NCBI GenBank assembly: GCA_014529385.2
Contig: CM043962.1
Location: 86,035,180 to 86,099,179, forward strand
Direction of reading: 5' to 3'
DNA: 64,000 bases
Source: Adiantum capillus-veneris
Taxonomy: Eukaryota; Streptophyta; Polypodiopsida; Polypodiales; Pteridaceae
Both the position numbers and the translations under genes were made by a program. Of the stretch, positions 1 through 12,000 are shown piece after piece (the stretch's first letter is position 1; each line of letters starts with the position of its first letter). A model generated the notes under the pieces. The model ran no database searches, was not told the origin of the DNA, and worked only from the letters and a program-made list of their open reading frames with translations.

Positions 1-209
1 AGGCTCAAAGGTGATTAGACCGTCGAATCGACATAAATGAATGAAGACATAGAGGCCAAAAATGTGAGAGGGAGAGCTCTGGATAGGTTTTGAAAGCTAG
101 ACACACACAACCATTTGTATCAGACATCATCGATAGATTGAGCAAGCGAACCAAAGATGATTGCACATTGAACAATAAGAGAGATCCAACGAGAGGGGCC
201 AAACCAAGT

Positions 210-255
<46 letters not shown>

Positions 256-1259
256 ACAATGAGATGGATGAGAGCGAAGCTAGACAGTCATAATCACCTC
301 TGGTTTCTTATAATAGGCATAGAAGAGAGAATGCATTGTTTCTCTCAATATCCCATAAAAAATTAACTTGGGCTACCTACTCAATGGCACCTACAAGTAC
401 TACCAAAGCATGACCTCCTGCACACATGCACTACAAGTGACGAGCATCAATTACAAGGCACTCAAGCCATGATACACCCCCCTCCTTTTACTCTGCTTTT
501 ACAATGCCATGGAATCTCAGCAGTGTTATTTCCTCACTTCAATCATTCACTGAAAAGCTCCCTCGACACCAATTTTCTTCTGCCCTGCACTTTCAGGGTT
601 AAATACAACCCATATTCGACATGCAAAGAGGGACAAGAAGACCGCTGCTTGTTCACATGTATATCTCACAGCCATTGCTTTGATAGCAAGGTGCATACAC
701 ACAACCAAGAGGGAGCCTCTAATCAAACCAACATTCAACACCAAGAACAACCTCGACCGTGCGCACATGCTCAACGCACACATAACCACGGCCATAGCCA
801 AAACCATCTCCATGACCACAATCATAACCATATTTAAACCGTACCATGAGCACACGTCTGCACACGGCTACTATATGTGCTGCTCACTTTTGTGAACGAT
901 TAATATATTCTTGCAAACCTAAATATTGTGTTTCTTCAACTTTCAGCAGATAACATGCATATAGTTTACTTCATCCATAGTTCTAACATGTCCACCTCGT
1001 TGCTTGAAAATATTACAGAATACGTATGAGATTCAACCGAAACACTTCACTTCCCATGCCTGCCTTAGGCCGAATACATACGCAAACTCTGCTTGCAAAC
1101 AACACACATCATAACAAGGATATGCAATTGATGAGAAACTCACTAAGACCCATTAATCTCCTGGCCCATGAAGTAGCATTTACCAACATTTTCAATTTCA
1201 AGACAATCTATAGTACAGCATTGTATGTTGAGTCCATGATACATAAACTGCACCAATTC
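1..1259. other. Non-coding flank downstream of GRXS14
   Basis: Beyond the glutaredoxin stop codon I see no convincing gene. The segment holds a GA microsatellite (214-253) and AT-rich sequence. The part next to 1259 must contain the GRXS14 3' UTR, but I cannot place its polyadenylation site. Confidence 0.6.
214..253. repeat. (GA)n microsatellite, about 40 nt
   Basis: An uninterrupted GA dinucleotide run, the first of ten AG/TC tracts of 30 nt or more in the window. Confidence 0.97.
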
Positions 1260-1315
1260 TTAGGAACACATAGCTTTCTCAATTGTTTCCTGCAGCTCCC
1301 CTTTCTTGAATGCCT
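1260..1315 (-). CDS. GRXS14: GRXS14 exon 3 (C-terminal helix and stop)
   Basis: The acceptor TGTAG at 1320-1316 is followed by codons for EAFKKGELQETIEKAMCS and a TAA at 1262-1260. Joined to exon 2 this restores the family's CDITLEAF junction exactly. The exon is only 56 nt and is separated from exon 2 by a 429-bp intron containing a short GA tract near 1407-1434. Confidence 0.92.
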
Positions 1316-3041
1316 CTACAAAATCATACAAATTTGTTAGTACATGACTTGTATTGCCTGGTAAAAGATAACACAAAAGACACCAGCATTGAAAGTAGAT
1401 TCACCAGAGAGAGAGAGGGAGAGAGAGAGAGAGAGCTTGCAGGCCAGACATGCTGAAGCTCGGGCTAGCAGTAAAGTTGTTTTATAAAAAACATTCAGAG
1501 CCAAAGAACTGCAAGTGATATTCATGAGGTATAACAAGGCAAAGAAAATCCTTAAACCAATGAACGACAATGAAATGGAAATTTTCAACAATGCAAGCAA
1601 CAAAAGCCAAAAACCATGGTGAACGAAGCTTTCAGTTGTACGCGCAAAAAATCTGCCAAATTAACTCCACACTATCCCATGGCAGCCAAAAAGTAGTAAG
1701 AAAGTCTCAAAGACAAAATTCAATACAGTATCAAATGGACCCACCCAAAGTAATGTCGCAACCTCCAAAGAATTCTCCATCTATGTAGAGCTGAGGAAAT
1801 GTGGGCCAACTCGAGTAGATTTTCATGGCAGAACGCATCTGCTCGTTCTCAAGAATGTTCACCGTCTCATAAGGTACATTCAATGAATTCAGTATTTGCA
1901 CCACCGTATTGGAAAACCCACATTGAGGAAACAGCTTAGTACCCTTCATGAAAAGGACCACCTTGTTGGATGTTAGAAACGTGTTGACTGCTTCTTTGAG
2001 TTCCGGAGATAAAGCTGCACATCATTTAATCACCATTATATCAACTGTAGAGCTTTGTGAAAAATGAATGCCATTAAACACTACAGTAAACTTGAAGATA
2101 TCTACGTGTCAAAAAGGGACAGAATAAAGGAAGACAACTCTGCCAAGAGTTGGTTGAGTCAAACGCATGGGTCACAAGGAGTCTGCAAGATGCATCACCT
2201 CATACACGGAAAATAAAAACAGCCAGTGTAAGCAAGATTGTAGGGCAAATGATTGACAACCCACATGTCTGGCCACAAGGCTGCTGGGAAAAACATAAGA
2301 CATTATATCTGAAGTATAATCTCAAAAAAAAAATTGTGAGAACCATAATAGTTCAAACTTTTGATTCGCAAACTTAAAACTCTTACTAAAATGCAGTCAT
2401 TGATAATAGTGCAAATTCTGAGTCCTACGCTATGCAAAATACTGAAATTCAATTCTAGAACACGATTCTTATGACTTGAATACTTAGAACTTGAAGACCA
2501 ACTAATAGACTTAAGATACTGAGGCCTCAGATGAACTAATGGATTGGTTGATTGATGTTGAAATTTGGTACAAGGACCCTTTACATTGGAGACGAAGAAC
2601 ACACTGGTTAGTCATGTCTCACCAGGTAGAGAAAGAATGAAACACTACAACCTTTAACAAGGAGCCGCACCCAGTCTCTATGTAGCAAGTAGCTTACATA
2701 TTACTGATATAGTCACACTTGCAACACTCCCTCCATTATAAGAGTCTCTATCAAAAAGATAACTTCTGGCGTTGATAGAATTTCGAAAAATAATTGAATC
2801 TTTCTAAGTTTTCAATTTTCAAGCTATTTTGAACTTCAAACTTCTTGAAGTTCGGTTACACTTTTGCTTCTAATTGAAGTGTTTAGCTTTTATTGCTAAA
2901 TCCAAGCAGAAGGGAACGTAGCCTAAACCACTTTGACCACTTCTAGTTATAAGACAGAGTACAAAGTATGTAATAGGCTTGGACACCCAAGCGAGAAGTC
3001 AATAGCAAAACATGAATACAGACTGCAACAACTGAACTTGA

Positions 3042-3092
<51 letters not shown>

Positions 3093-6000
3093 TTCCGCTT
3101 CCAGATGCACTGGCCCCAAAGGTTGGCGCCCCGTTTGGTATTTCTTTCTTTATTGATGCTTCACAAAGTACAATGATCAATGGTCCTCTCTCCATAGTGC
3201 TCCCAAGCTAATCTGCCGGAAAGAGGGCCCCGGCACTCCCTAATAAAGGTTACAAGAGTCCCTAAACTTAGGTGCCCCCAAAAGCATTCGTCCAAAAGCT
3301 GCCCCACACCTGCCATACAGACTGCCATGTCATCAGCACCATTTGCGGCAGATTTCACGTTGGCTTCAATCTACTTTTGGTGTTCGATTTTGTTGAGTCC
3401 TCTTGTACAATTATTGTCCGGCCTCTATAAGTGGCCATTGGAAGGACCATAAGGTCCCTATGCCATGTCACCTCACTTGTGATATACCCCCCTCTTGAAA
3501 GAAGAGTAATCACCCTGGATTACGCCTCCAAAATAGACAAAGCTCAGTAGACACTGACCCTATATACCCATGCACCGGTGAGATCTGGATCTGATGCCTA
3601 AGTGAATGAAATTCTAGTGCATCAAGATGTCTATCTGGATGAGACGATTGGATATTGTTACGAGTGCATCAAGAATTCTGGTAGGATGAGATGGCTACAT
3701 AGTGATCTAGGTGCGTCAAGAGTTCTGGACGGAATGAGATGGCTAGATTGAATGACTGAAACACAAGTGTTCAATGTGAACTATGTGTGTGATTTGTGAA
3801 CTACATGCTATGTGGATGTACTGGGTCTTGTGCGGATGGTCATGGGTATGGTTTGCTTGATTGAAATGTGAAATGAAAAGATATGAATCTAATAGTAGCA
3901 AGATTTAGCAGATCAAGACATCCGAGAACAAATCAGTATGGTCAGGATGTGATTGCTAAATGGTTACAATGATCAAGATATGTATCTGAGACCCTCGACA
4001 GAAATGTGATTGATCAGTGACTCATGTCTTTGTAGAAGTACTCAATTGGTGCAATCTGGTGCATGAGTACATAGAGTCAGTGTCTACTAAAGAAAGTTTT
4101 TGTCCTGGCTGTTTTTGCAGGCGTAATCAAGGGCGATTACAATTCTTTCAAGAGGGGGGAGTGTCACAAAGTGATGACGTGGCATGACCAACTCGAAGAT
4201 AAATGGCCGAGTGGACAAGAGAAACTGAACCGACCAACTTGAAAAACTTACGAGCAGTGACCATGGGGCTTGGAACCCTAAAAGACACAAGCTTGCACTC
4301 TGAAAGAGATTTTCGTAAATCGCGCTAACATGCTGACGTGGCAGATCATATGGATGTTGAGATGGTAGGTTGTACGGATCTTCGATGTTTTGGGTTGGCT
4401 ATCCCACATGGCAGGCTGTACGGATTTCCGCAATTTTCGCTAGCTTTTGGGAGCAGATGCTTTTGGGGTTCAGTGATTTTGAATTGATTGCTTTTGGGGC
4501 TTTGCTTTTGGGCATCCCTTGTAATAATAAAACAGCCCTTGGGCCTCTCACTCTCCAGAGCATCTGGACGCAAAGTCTGAGAGCAGAGGACCCTCAGGAG
4601 TTAAACCTTGATGTGATCAAGGTCCTTGAGAGGAACACAAGATACTCCCGTCTCAGGCTTAGTTAAAAAAGAAGTTCCCCCCAACTTATGGAACCCCATC
4701 CGATGGGGCCCAAGTGGCTAGGATTAAAATAAAGCAGCAAACCCACACCAAAAGAACTTGTGATCAGCTGATGACGTGCAACTGCTGTACGGATAGACCG
4801 GATTTTGCGTTGACTACTATCGTGACAGATTTTCGGATTTTATATTGGCAGTGCTAACGTGGCAGCTGTATGGATTCCTTGCTTTTGCGATGGCTGATTT
4901 GCCCTGAGCTTTTGGGACCAGATGCTTTTCATGTGAACAGGCCAAAGGCCTTTTTATATGACCCATGGGCTCACTTCTACCCGTGGGAGATGCAGAGCAA
5001 ACCCATGGGATTTGTACCTTGTTGATGCAATATCTAGAATACCGAAAGGGACGCCAAGATTTGGGACCAATGCTCCCTTGGGGTGGAACTCCTCCACTCC
5101 GTGTCTCCTGTGTCGTGCATCTCTTTCAATTCAGTGTTATTTGAAGTGCTCGTCCCGTTACAATGGTATCAGAGCTCCAGTGGTGTGCTTTTCTGAAAGC
5201 ATGCCGGTCCTACCAAAAAGCAAACAAAGAAAGACAACGCTTTCAATTTTTTATCAAAGAATCTTCATGTCCCTGCCCCGGGCGTTTCCGATGTTTTATC
5301 AAAGAATCTTCGTGGCCCTGCGCCACATTTATTAGTTTTTAAGGTACAGGTTTCAAGACGGAAGCCCTGTTGACTTTCAAGCTCGACTAATGTCGAGAAT
5401 GCTTTTTCAGTTTGATTTAGCAGTTATCTGAATTTTGTTTGAGAACTTGTTTGATGATCCTTGTTTGGACTTTGTTTGAAATGGATGGTATCTGTTTTAA
5501 ACTTGTCATGGTGCCGATTTGAATTGTTTGACTCTGGTTTTAATTCCGGTTGCAATGCTTGGTGATTTACTCCCACATGGAGTAGTGAGAAATGTTATTT
5601 TAATATTTTTCCGAACCTCGGAACGACGCAGACAGGATGTCTGGGGAGCATTTCATTGTATGCTTGAAAACCGCGGAACGACGCAGACAGGATGTCTAGG
5701 AAGCATTTCATTGTATGCTAGAAAACCTCTGAACGATGCAGACGAGATGTCTGGGGAGCGTTGGGTTGTATGCTTGCAACCTCCGAACGACACATATGGG
5801 ATGTTTGGGGAGCGTTTGGTTGTATCTGTCCTCTGAGCTCATGGGCCGGACCTTTTCAAGTTATTTTGGGGGGGAGTGACGAGGTAGTTGTTGAGTAGCT
5901 TCATCTCGCAGACCGTCTGTCTCGACGGAGTGCTTAGCAACGCTATTCATTGTGTCTTGTAACATGCATATGTGAGCATTTGTGTTACATTGTAATGTGC

Positions 6001-9000
6001 CAACCACTGAAAATATTCTAACTGGGTGAGATTATGTGTGTATGTAAATTTTAGTGCATCGAGACACCCATTTACGGTCTGGGTGTGATGGCTAATTTTG
6101 CTACACCAGAATATCAAGAGCTCTGATCTAGAATGAGAATGTACTCCTTATTGGATGAGATTCTTTTGGGAAGTCAACGACCTAGGATATTTTGGAATGA
6201 GAAAACTGATTGTCCCTCGGAATCACCCTCGATAATTTTTGAGCTAACTTGAGTTGTCTTGCAAATATATGGTAATTATGGACGATTACTCTTCTTTCAA
6301 GAAGTGGGGATGTCACAAACTCCCAACTTTAAAAGAAATTTCCCCCAACTTATGGGACCCCGTTCGATGGGGCCCAAGTGGCTAGGATTAATATAAAGCA
6401 GCAAACACACAAAAAGAACTTGCAAGCAGCTGATGACGTGCAATTGCTGTTGTTCGTCCGGATTTTGTGCTAGCTGCTGACTGGCACATTTTCAAATTTT
6501 ACAATGGCAGTGCTGACTTGGCAATTGTACGAATTTCTTGCTTTTGTGCTGGCTGATTTGCGTTGAGCTTTTGGAACCACATGCTTTTAGAACTTGAATG
6601 CTTTTCATGTAAACTGCTTTTAGAGGCCAAAGGCCTTTAAATACGGCCCATTGGCTCTCACTCTAGAAGTCTACCAGGGGGAGATGCAGAGTAGAGCCAT
6701 GGCAGTTGTACCTTGCTGATGCAATATAAAGAAATACCAAAAGGGGCGCCAAGGTTTGGGGCCAATGCTCTCTTGGAGTGGAACTCTGCCACTCCGCGTC
6801 TCATCTACCGTGCATCTCTTTCCGTTCACTGCAATTTGAAGTGCTTAAAGTTATATATACCTAGATGAATCCAGGATAAGCCCAGATTCACCCTTAAAGG
6901 AAAGTGCAAGGTATAGACCCATGGTAGTCACCCACAAGACAATATAACCATCAGCTCCATCATGCATAGTATTGACTAAATACCACGACATCCCCACTAA
7001 CGTCGTCAATGCCTAATAGTGGGTGTAGAACTAGGTACTAACATATGCTCCCAAACACAACACACACCACACGTACACACACATGAGCATACATCAACAC
7101 AAAGTTCAGCAGTTGTTCAGTCTGTTCTTTTCCGTTAGCACGTGGTGCCCGTCCCATTACATCAGCCATCAAGCTCACTTGCTATTCTAGCTAAAGGGTA
7201 AGTCGAAGGGTTTGCTCCGTAGTGTCAAACGAGGGGGCTACAGAAGAGTCTCTCTGGGATGGAATAGGAATTGCCATTCTGTGTCTGCTGCTCTAGGGAG
7301 GAGGGCGAAGAAGTCGACAAAGGCCACCGACACGCTGAGGGCAGCCCATAGGCAACGCTTGAGGGGGGGAGAGGGGGGGCTTGTCACAAATTGATGACGT
7401 GGCAATGCCCGAACACACACTCACAAAGTGATGACGTGGTTGACTGTATGGGCGCCCGGAAAAAAGATAAACTTGAGTTACAAAGCAGCAGCCGAGTGCG
7501 GAAGAAAAGGAAAGATGAAAGCAGAATTGCTACCACATTGCGTGGGCCCCGACCCGAATCAATGAACAAAAGTACAAAACTTTGCCGCACATGAGGCAAA
7601 GTGAAAGACCAGGAAGCCCTCATTTTCTTTGATGGAGGAGCCAAGGCCAACTTCTTTTCACTTGAATTGGCGGCTCGATTTGGAATTACGCCCGATAGGC
7701 TGAAAAGCCACAGGCGGAGGCAGTTCTAGCGGCACCCGGACGGGATGTTGCCATTACGCCGATCATTGGCAACTTCGTTTGCAACGTCGAGGGTGTTTAG
7801 GGCACAAGGACTTTTATATCATGCCTTTGAAAGGGTGTGATGTCCTTCAAGGAACCCCTTCAGGAACCCCTTCATACCACAAGAACAATACCATGGTTGA
7901 CTATCGGGCTAAGAAAAGCGACTTTGATAAATGAAGGGCAAAGAGATTGTACTTGATGAAATTCGGTTTCTTTACTCGATTTTCTTGAGAGAAGAATGAT
8001 GATTGAAGGTCGAATATGTTTGACCTCGAAAAAGACAAGATTTTCTGCAATAAGGGCTGATTGTTTCTCTGAAGGCGTACAAAGCGAGTTGCATCTTTCA
8101 CGTCCTGAAGATCACATGATTGATTCCTGGTAGTACAACACCGAACCGGCCATCTTACAGAGTTAGCCGAGGCCAAAATAAAGAAACAATGGACCAGAAC
8201 AGATTTCCACATTACGAGGATCGATCATATACTCGACAGACTTCAGAATTCTACTTGCCGAATTGATCTAAAGAGTGATTATCATCAAAGCTCCACGAGG
8301 CATCTACAAGACAGCTTTTAGGACAACTTTTTGGATTTTCAGAGAGTAACGATCATTAGTGGGTTTTCCAGACACTGAGGAAGCATAAATTGCTTAGAAA
8401 TGTGAAAACGAGTGAGTTTTTCTTGCCTAAGATACATTTCTTGAGACACATCATCTCGACAGAAAGAGTACAGATGGATCCGGCCAAAAGTGACACTGTC
8501 ACGAGGACGTGGCAACTGCTAACCTTAGTTGTTGGTTTCTTTCCAATGATTTTTGTTAGAATTTTTGAGACCCTCTTTTTGAAGTTGCAAATGGTCGGAC
8601 ATTGTATGGCCAATGTGAGCGGTAGTTTCACCCGCAGACAGAAAGTTGGTCGACACTGGAACTCGTAAAGTAAAAGGATGTCTAGGCTCAGTTCAAGATC
8701 ATGTAGGTATCCCCGTCGCACTTAGCAAGTTGGTGGATACTAGGAAGTGAACTCAATAAAGGCATAAAGTCAAGGTGGGATCACCAACAGAAAGTATCCG
8801 ATAGTTGGGCCACATTACACTTTTGGATGCGGTCCCAATGAGGATAGATGGTCAAAAGACCAGTGGGAGCCCAACAGAAGCATCTCCTAAAATTTAGGGA
8901 ACTGCTATTTTGGGCTATGAAATCTGTTCGCGTCATTAGCATCAGAATGACAAGGGGAACATTTTATTACTCTGCTGCAAAGTCAACTGATGCACCAGTT

Positions 9001-12000
9001 GAGAGATTTTTAAGAAGGAAGCCCAATGCGGAAAAATTGCATGTATGAGTGCCAAGTGGCACTTTTTGGCCAATTTACCAAGTTTGGGAGAACAAAACTC
9101 GCAACTGACTTTTTGGAGCAATTTTGGAAGCTGATAACTGTGATTTTCAGCCATTTCTCTCCATTTTTGAGCTTCCCATGACTTTACCTAGGAATCGGAA
9201 GGACAAGGAGCTCATTTTCAGCATTGGAAGGCATCACATGCGTGTTTAAAGGGCTGTTTTGCTGCGTTTTCAGCGATACACAGGTTTTGGCAGCCATGGA
9301 AATCTTCTCCTTTTTGCATCTATTTGTTCACAGATGCATTATAGGTCAAGCGCAGAAGAGGGGCCGCTCGATGTACTGGGGGGATGCTTCATTGAGAACC
9401 TGTCAATGCTTCACAAGTTAAGAACTATGGAGTGCTTTCTTTCCCTCTCATGTACAGTGTGGTGCTAGGAGTGATGCCCTGCACACTACACACTTCTCTC
9501 TCCCCCCCCACGTGCAGTTATGTGATGCCCCACAGGAGGGCTCTTCATTTGATTGATGTACAGTTGTGTGGGTTCGTGCTTTTGTGCTGAGGCAAGAGCC
9601 TCCTTGAGCAGGAACAGGGGTAGCTAACTGCTACTCCAAAGCAGGCACCGGTGAGGGTCATAACCTCACCATACAGGTGCGTTTTCAGCGCTGTGCACTG
9701 TAAATTGATTGTTTTTCAGCCATACGGACGCCAGAACCCTTGGGAATCGTGCCCCACTGGCACAGGACAGCTAGGGGACTGTTTGGGGCTGAAAACAGGG
9801 AAAAAACCAGTTAATACAGCGTACTGAATTTACTGTTTTTGGGCAGGAATCAGAGGGTATACGCCAGTGGAAGTGAGTTCTAGCAGGGGAATTGTTTTCG
9901 CGCAAGTTTTGGGGTTGTTATGCTGCCGAAATTTGGCCAAAACAGATGGTATCTAGCGGGATACAGGTAAAGGGATTCCCAGGACTCTTCTTTGTAATTT
10001 ACCCTCCTAAAGAATAAAGAAATACCGAAAGGGGCGCCAATTTTGGGGTCTACAGGTTGTCAACGTCCGCCCGGAGCACTCTAGCTTCCGAGCCGTGTGT
10101 GTGCATAAAGTGTTAATTCCCGTCGCAGGTTCCCTTTGCACGTTCTCTCTCTGTGTGTGTCTAAAGTAAAGAATTTCGGGTGAAAGCCAAAGCCTACCGC
10201 CCTACGGGCCGGTTTCACACTATCCGAGATTGGCCTGACTTGAAGAATGTTCATGAAGTTAGAAGCTCTTTGGGCTTGTGTTCTTATTACCGGCTGTTCA
10301 TTCGAAAATTTACAGAGGTAGCTTCACCTTTGCACTTATTGACTTAGAAAAGAGTCCCTTCCTCGTGAGGATCGAAAGAGGTGACTGCCTTTCAGACACT
10401 CAAGGAAAAACTGACTATTGGATCAATGTTGGCTTTGCCAAACGTGCAAAAGCCATTCGAAGTTTATTGTAATGCTTGTGGTCATAGTCTGGGAGCGATC
10501 TTAATGCAACAAGGCCATGTGATTGCTTATGAAAGCAGATTGTTTTCAAGGCTAGAATTGATAGCACAGATTTATGAGAAAGAGCTATTGGCAGTAATCC
10601 ATGCTCTTACTCAGTGGCGACATTACCTACTCGGAGCCGATTTCACGGTCTTCACTCATCATCAGAGTTTACGCTACTTGTCACAGAAGCAGCTTTCCGA
10701 AAAGCAAATGCGGTGGGCTAACATCTTATGACAGTTTCACTTCCAGATTGTCCATGTTCAAGGACAAAAAAACTTAGTGGCAGATGCTTTGTCTCGGAAG
10801 CCCCTCGTCTTGACTATTTCCGCGATCCACCATAGAAGCTTCGAGGATATGGTGGACCAGTACGCCACCAATCCGGATTTTTCCGATGTGTTTACTCAGA
10901 TACAGAATGAGGAGATAGTGCCAGGGTATTCCATACGGGATGGCTACTTGATGAAGAAAACAATGTTGTGTGTTACACCGCCATTGAGGGAAAAGGTTTT
11001 GATTGATTGCCATTGTCCACCTTTTACGGGTCACCCGCGGCATTGATACCCCCTTGAAAGGTGTGAAGCGTTATTTCTTTTGGCCGAGACTGAAAAAGGA
11101 TGTGGATGACTTTGTTCGCAGTTGTTAGTTTGACAGTCATAAGGCGCACGGATTACTACACCCTTTACCCATTCCCACCTGCCCCTGGGAAAGTATTGCA
11201 CTGAATTCCAGCTTTGATCTCCCGAAGGCACACAGTGGGCACGATGGCATTTGGACTGTCATTGACAGATTTCGCAAGCAAGCTCACTTCATTCCAGTGA
11301 AGAAAACAGTCAAGTCGGACCATGTAGCAAGACTGTTCATTGCACAGATTTTTCGATTACATGGCATGCCTGAGACAATAGTCTCCGACAGAGATCCCTG
11401 ATTCACGAGTTTGTTTTGAAGGGCTATTTGAAAGAACAATGGCACGTGGTTGTAGTTCGCGTCTCCCTAATTCACTGCTGAAAACCCTAATTTTTTAAAA
11501 TTATCGGAATCCAAAACCATTCAGGTCAATGCGTAAGGCTTCTGGAGGAGATTAACTTTAACTTCTGCCACATATTCAAATTCTCATTTGTTGAAGTGAT
11601 TTTTAGAAGTCTCTAAAACACGAAAAAGCTTTTTAGGGCAAAAACAAACTTTGGTTTCTTCATCTCCTCTTTCTGTTGTCATTTTCTTCTTCTAACTCCA
11701 AAGCTTCCTGTTGTAAATTGATGTAGAACCGGTTTGCTTATGAGAACAGCAAATGGTTGTCGCTCTAATACCACTATAATCACTTCCATCAAGGGATCGT
11801 ATGAAGACACAAAGACAACTACTATCTGCAAAAATCTGAAACAGAGTGAAGATTTCATGCCCCTATTCACAATTGGTGGCCCTAAACTACCACTGTCAAC
11901 GTCCCCGTTTGGGTACTTCTTCATTAATTGAACTCTTCTCGTACAAGGAGTCAGAGGGCTGGAATCCAAAAGTTGGTGCTCATGCAATCACGCGGCATCA

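Larger units (their letters stand above)
4643..7160 (+). mobile_element. Non-autonomous Ty3-type LTR element with tRNA-Met primer site
   Basis: Two direct copies of one LTR, about 4643-5163 and 6309-6846, share blocks such as ccccaacttatgg, ggggcccaagtggctagga, taaagcagcaaac, and a U5-like end (gccaatgctc, atttgaagtgct). The left copy is followed immediately by TGGTATCAGAGC (5164-5175), complementary to initiator-Met tRNA. The right copy is preceded by a purine tract (6296-6308) and begins TGTCACAAAC. The internal region is only about 1.1 kb and encodes no gag or pol, so the element would depend on proteins from relatives. The right LTR appears interrupted after 6846 and resumes near 7149 (cccgtcccattaca). 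Confidence 0.68.
7384..11450 (+). mobile_element. Ty3/gypsy pol relic with nested insertion
   Basis: A G-rich tract (7363-7381) precedes TGTCACAAAT at 7384, an LTR-like start. From about 7600 the plus strand shows, in order, remnants of retropepsin, reverse transcriptase, RNase H, the zinc-binding H2C2 segment and the integrase core, ending abruptly near 11450. The order protease-RT-RNase H-integrase identifies Ty3/gypsy. Stops and frameshifts are frequent, and the RT is split by an LTR-like insert (8498-10216). It lies antisense inside GRXS14 intron 1. Confidence 0.8.

Noticed and set aside
469-837. His-rich 122-codon frame
   Set aside because: The His run comes from a degenerate CAT/CAC stretch; no start context or domain, and the opposite strand is equally open.
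5616-5835. CRISPR-like array
   Set aside because: Units abut without unique spacers; it is a minisatellite in a retrotransposon of a plant nuclear genome.
11762-11774. Minus-strand primer-binding-site-like GTGGTATTAGAGC
   Set aside because: One mismatch to the tRNA-Met site and no adjoining LTR or gag.
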